Virus record (IMG/VR): IMGVR_UViG_3300032053_000078
Coordinates: 1 to 60,386 of that record
Source: a virus
DNA length: 60,386 nt
Strand: one strand, 5' to 3'
Below the pieces are notes generated by a model, which did not search any database, was not told the DNA's origin, and worked only from the letters and a program-made list of their open reading frames with translations. Below are positions 57,674-60,386 of this stretch, in pieces. Numbering within the stretch: the stretch's first letter is position 1; every line of letters begins with the position of its first letter. Position numbers and translations under genes: made by a program.

Positions 57674-57702
57674 AAGATACCGCATAGTTGAACGATACGC
57701 AA
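57674..57702 (-). promoter_or_regulatory. Promoter of the DUF932-like gene
   Basis: TTGCGT (57702-57697), 17-bp spacer starting ATCGTTC, TATCTT (57679-57674). Confidence 0.7.
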
Positions 57703-57718
57703 CCTCGGGTTGAGGATT

Positions 57719-58336
57719 TCACACCATTTCGGCCAGAGCCTCAGCCAACTCCCACTTCCGTTCCCCCTCCGGGGCAGATCCGACCGCTTCCACCAACGCT
57801 GCAACCAACGCCGGAAGCTCCGCCCACGACGCCCTCGGCAGATCCGACTCGCGGTTCCACGGGCGGTCCAACAGAATCCCCGACCCGTCGCCGTAATCCT
57901 CCAACGCCAACAACGCCGCCGGGTCGTCGTCGATCAACAGATCGCACTCCACCTCCAACTTCGACGTCGGACCAAGCGACACCGACCGCAGCGGCAACAT
58001 CCAGTCCGCCACCCACCCGTACGTCGAGCACACCACCGCCCGCGACGCCGGACGCGACGACACCCCAACCAGATCACACCCCGAGTCGAACAACGCCATC
58101 AACCCCACCACCGCCTCCGGGTACGGCTCCTGCGTCCTGTACCCCTCCGCCACGGCAAACACCGCCAGATGGTCGTGGAACTCGGGAGACGACACACCAG
58201 ACGCCAACCAGAACTCCCTGACGTCAGGTTCGACGTCGAACATCGGGGAACCACCGACCGACGCCCACCACACCGACCACGCACGCGTAAACGGGTACAT
58301 CACCCCATCAAAGTCAAGGGCCACGCACAGTGTCAC
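57719..58336 (-). CDS. HAD-family 5'-nucleotidase-like protein, 205 aa
   Basis: HAD motif I is VALDFDGVMYPF (Asp8, Asp10), motif II lies in LVGVSSRPAS, and motif IV is LLIDDDPAALL. Size and order suit phage 5'(3')-deoxyribonucleotidases or related nucleotide phosphatases. GTG 58336; no good ribosome binding site, with TACGAT 8 nt upstream. The TGA stop is part of a TGAAATC motif. Substrate unknown. Confidence 0.75.
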   Translation of the reverse strand: MTLCVALDFDGVMYPFTRAWSVWWASVGGSPMFDVEPDVREFWLASGVSSPEFHDHLAVFAVAEGYRTQEPYPEAVVGLMALFDSGCDLVGVSSRPASRAVVCSTYGWVADWMLPLRSVSLGPTSKLEVECDLLIDDDPAALLALEDYGDGSGILLDRPWNRESDLPRASWAELPALVAALVEAVGSAPEGERKWELAEALAEMV

Positions 58337-58372
58337 AGGGCGGGATCGTAGCCTGCGGTCACCGACAAGATT

Positions 58373-58666
58373 TCACAAACAAGCAGGCTCAGCCTTGAAC
58401 GACCGGCACTCGACCACGTTCGGCCCTGAACCCGAACCGATCCACTCCACCGTCCACGCCCCCGACGTCGCCACGTCCACATCGAGATGGAACAACCCGA
58501 CCCCGTCCTGCACCACCACTGGGATCACGTTCGTTGTGATGACCAACGCCGGGTCTTGCACCTTGCACGTCACCACACCCGGGTCGGCAAGCGCCCCCGT
58601 CGACAGATCCGTCGTCGTGAACGACGTCCGAATCCGGGTTCCGGCTGTCACGCTGAACACGCTCAC
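58373..58666 (-). CDS. Small beta-rich virion-associated protein, 97 aa
   Basis: Starts MSVFSVTAGTRIRTSFTTTD at GTG 58666, adjacent to the upstream TAG, with GGAGGTG upstream. Ig-like pattern (VTCKVQDPALVITT, GLFHLDVDVATSGAWTVEW), common in a small actinophage protein near head genes. Stop in a TGAAATC motif. Exact role unknown. Confidence 0.65.
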   Translation of the reverse strand: MSVFSVTAGTRIRTSFTTTDLSTGALADPGVVTCKVQDPALVITTNVIPVVVQDGVGLFHLDVDVATSGAWTVEWIGSGSGPNVVECRSFKAEPACL

Positions 58667-60373
58667 CTAACACCTCCCGAAGTCAACAGAACCGGTGTCT
58701 GCGCTGAGGCTAACGGTAGCCGTGTCACCAGTGAAGGTGATGACACCGGTGTCGGCGGTGAACGTCACCGTCGCACAGCCGACCAGCGGCGGCAACGGGT
58801 TCGTGACCACGACGTTGTCGACCAACCCCAACAGGTCGGTCAGGAACACCGCGATTTCGTTGGCGAGCGAATCGGCCAGATCCTCGACGTCGCCGACGAC
58901 CACATCAACCGTTGCGGTGATGTCGTCGAGACCGCCGAGCGGGTCGTCGATACCGATACCGCGCACCGGGAACACCGTGTCGGTGAGACCGTCGGGGTCG
59001 GTGATCGTCACCGACACCGCGACGACCGGGGTGTCGGTGAGGCCGACCCCGTCGACGACGACGACACCAGCGGAGAACGTGGTCCCGTCGACCAGCCCTT
59101 CGAGGTCGCCGACGAACACCCCGACATCAGCGGTGATGACGTCGAGGAGACCTTCGAGGTCGGTGACCGATACCCCGCCCGCGGCGACCGCTACGTCGGT
59201 GAGGCCCAACAGGTCGCCAGCGGTTGTCGCCGCCGCACCCGAAGTTGTGTCCAGCAGCCCTTCGGTGTCCCCGGCGAACAAGTTGACCGACGCCGTCGCC
59301 GTGTCGACGAGGCCCATCAGGTCGTCGATCGTCGCGCCCAACCCTGTGACCGTCGTGATGTCGTCGAGGAGACCTTCGGGGTCGACGATGATGACGTCCA
59401 CCGCTGCGACGATCCCGTCCAACAACCCCAACAGGTCACCAGACGTCGTTCCGGCCGCACTCGAAGTGGAGTCTGTCAGCCCGGAGGTGTCACCAGCGAA
59501 CGCCCCCGCCGCGGCTTCCAAACTGTCGACCAACCCCATCAGGTCGGTGATCGTCGCGCCCAACCCCAGCACCTCGGTCACGTCGTCGAGGAGACCCAAC
59601 AAGTCGGTGATGATGACGTCCACCGCGACAACGATGTTGTCGACGAGACCCAACAGATCACCGACAGTGGTTCCCGCCCCACCGACCATCGAATCCAACA
59701 GCCCCTCAGTGTCGCCAACAACCGCTCCGACCGCGAAGATTTCACTGTCGACCAGTCCGAGCGGGTCGATCGGGATGACGTCCGCCGCGGCGACCGTCGA
59801 ATCGACAAGCCCTTCAAGGTCCGACACGTTCGCTCCAGCAGCAGGAACCAACGGGTCCAACAGCCCCTCGGTGTCACCGACAACCACACCGACGTCGTTG
59901 ATTTCAGAATCGACCAGTCCGAGCGGGTCGATCGGGATGACGTTCGGTGCGGCGACCGTCGAATCCAGCAGCCCTTCGAGGTCGGAGATCAACGCCCCAG
60001 CGTCGGGGGCCAACGGGTCCAACAGCCCTTCGGTGTCACCGACGACAGCGCCGACATCGCTGATTTGAGTGTCGAGCAGCCCTTCGAGGTCGGTGATGAG
60101 CGCCGCCGCCGCGATCGTGACGTCGTCGACCAGCCCTTCGAGGTCGCCGACGGTGGTCCCACCCGAACTCGACGTCGAATCCAGCAGACCTGATGTGTCC
60201 CCAACGAACGACCCGACATCCGCGATGACTTCGTCGAGCAACCCAAGGTTGTCGGTGATCGTCACCAACTGCGCTATGCCGCCACCACCGCCGGTGGTGT
60301 CTTTCAGGAACGTCCCCGAGGACGACACCTTCAAGTTCTGTGGGTTTGGGCCTTTGAGGTACAGGATGGTCAT
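58667..60373 (-). CDS. Repeat-built fibre-like protein, 568 aa
   Basis: After a short N-terminus (MTILYLKGPNPQNLKV), residues 45-500 consist of roughly 20-residue units of the form VxDxEGLLDxxxxxxG, at least 20 copies. Variants include DPLGLVDS, DTSGLTDS and DLMGLVD. The C-terminus (VTFTADTGVITFTGDTATVS) is beta-rich. The regular Asp and hydrophobic spacing suggests a solenoid or stacked-strand fibre, perhaps calcium-binding. ATG 60373 is at the window's end; neighbours are unknown. Surface fibre is inference. Confidence 0.65.
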   Translation of the reverse strand: MTILYLKGPNPQNLKVSSSGTFLKDTTGGGGGIAQLVTITDNLGLLDEVIADVGSFVGDTSGLLDSTSSSGGTTVGDLEGLVDDVTIAAAALITDLEGLLDTQISDVGAVVGDTEGLLDPLAPDAGALISDLEGLLDSTVAAPNVIPIDPLGLVDSEINDVGVVVGDTEGLLDPLVPAAGANVSDLEGLVDSTVAAADVIPIDPLGLVDSEIFAVGAVVGDTEGLLDSMVGGAGTTVGDLLGLVDNIVVAVDVIITDLLGLLDDVTEVLGLGATITDLMGLVDSLEAAAGAFAGDTSGLTDSTSSAAGTTSGDLLGLLDGIVAAVDVIIVDPEGLLDDITTVTGLGATIDDLMGLVDTATASVNLFAGDTEGLLDTTSGAAATTAGDLLGLTDVAVAAGGVSVTDLEGLLDVITADVGVFVGDLEGLVDGTTFSAGVVVVDGVGLTDTPVVAVSVTITDPDGLTDTVFPVRGIGIDDPLGGLDDITATVDVVVGDVEDLADSLANEIAVFLTDLLGLVDNVVVTNPLPPLVGCATVTFTADTGVITFTGDTATVSLSADTGSVDFGRC

Positions 60374-60386
60374 GGGATCACCCCGT

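Larger units (their letters stand above)
4762..59906 (-). repeat. Dispersed, single-orientation heptamer TGAAATC (47 copies found)
   Basis: On the minus strand TGAAATC occurs with top-strand starts at 4762, 5844, 7506, 9441, 10162, 16095, 17169, 17720, 18690, 18909, 20731, 21413, 21872, 22802, 23273, 23884, 24400, 25028, 26375, 28331, 28826, 30027, 31109, 32847, 33347, 34610, 35228, 37843, 39724, 44358, 48389, 48827, 50003, 51505, 52108, 52504, 53633, 54515, 55056, 55083, 56349, 57064, 57575, 57715, 58369, 59738 and 59900. I saw none on the plus strand. Most encode Glu-Ile, some Lys-Ser, four contain a stop codon and three are intergenic. Confidence 0.75.

Noticed and set aside
1-60386. CRISPR array
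   Set aside because: No regularly spaced short direct repeats with unique spacers; the repeats seen are coding modules of about 1 kb, 132 bp or 60 bp.
1-60386. Lysogeny module (integrase, repressor, att site)
   Set aside because: No recombinase or repressor gene was recognised, so a temperate lifestyle cannot be judged from this window.

Overview
This looks like a segment of a tailed actinobacteriophage (siphovirus-type) genome or prophage. The DNA is clearly GC-rich, GTG and TTG starts are common, most junctions are ATGA/GTGA/TGATG overlaps, and the structural proteins resemble those of actinophages. All but three recognised genes lie on the minus strand, so transcription runs from high to low coordinates. 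No terminase, integrase, tRNA or CRISPR array was found. Everything here comes from reading the sequence and from memory of protein families; no search was run.

Layout in the direction of transcription. 60373-56422: a repeat-built fibre-like protein, a small beta-rich protein, a HAD nucleotidase and a DUF932-like protein. 56301-54927: a promoter-driven leader region with a tiny ORF, then four small early-type genes. 54877-46607: portal, a MuF head protein interrupted by an intein and fused to a zeta-toxin-like kinase, and a capsid maturation protease fused to a 2H phosphoesterase-like domain. 46610-34082: three effector-like proteins of 2702, 1067 and 407 aa, built from ADP-ribosyltransferase-like, GNAT, ParB-like and zincin modules, nearly all introduced by the same FGGxGSGP(Q/H) linker. 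34020-26986: two small proteins, scaffold-fused major capsid protein, two virion proteins, a GT-B glycosyltransferase and the major tail protein. 26874-19391: a block of small early-type genes (DNA methyltransferase, SSB, HIRAN protein, several zinc-ribbon proteins) with its own promoters, set inside the structural region. 19337-4122: head-tail adaptor, connectors, tail-assembly chaperones, tape measure, minor tail proteins and a DXD glycosyltransferase. 4113-1: small membrane and hypothetical proteins, a zinc peptidase and a partial holin-like gene, with two plus-strand genes at 1323-2161.

Expression signals. About ten sigma70-type promoters (TTGYGT or similar, 17-bp spacer, TANNNT) precede the early-type genes. 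Many of these genes share an (A)AGGAGCACCACC-ATG leader. About ten other starts sit 6-7 nt after a TANNNT box, the arrangement expected for leaderless mRNAs. A heptamer, TGAAATC on the coding (minus) strand, occurs at least 47 times in one orientation, in two sense reading frames, in four stop codons and in three intergenic sites.

Two features stand out. One is a homing-endonuclease gene encoded antisense to, and almost exactly coextensive with, the intein in the MuF gene. The other is an arsenal of toxin- and effector-like domains strung on a common linker next to the capsid genes, some of them fused directly to virion proteins. The arrangement suggests domains that are packaged in or on the head, possibly released by the maturation protease, and carried into the host at infection; that role is inference.
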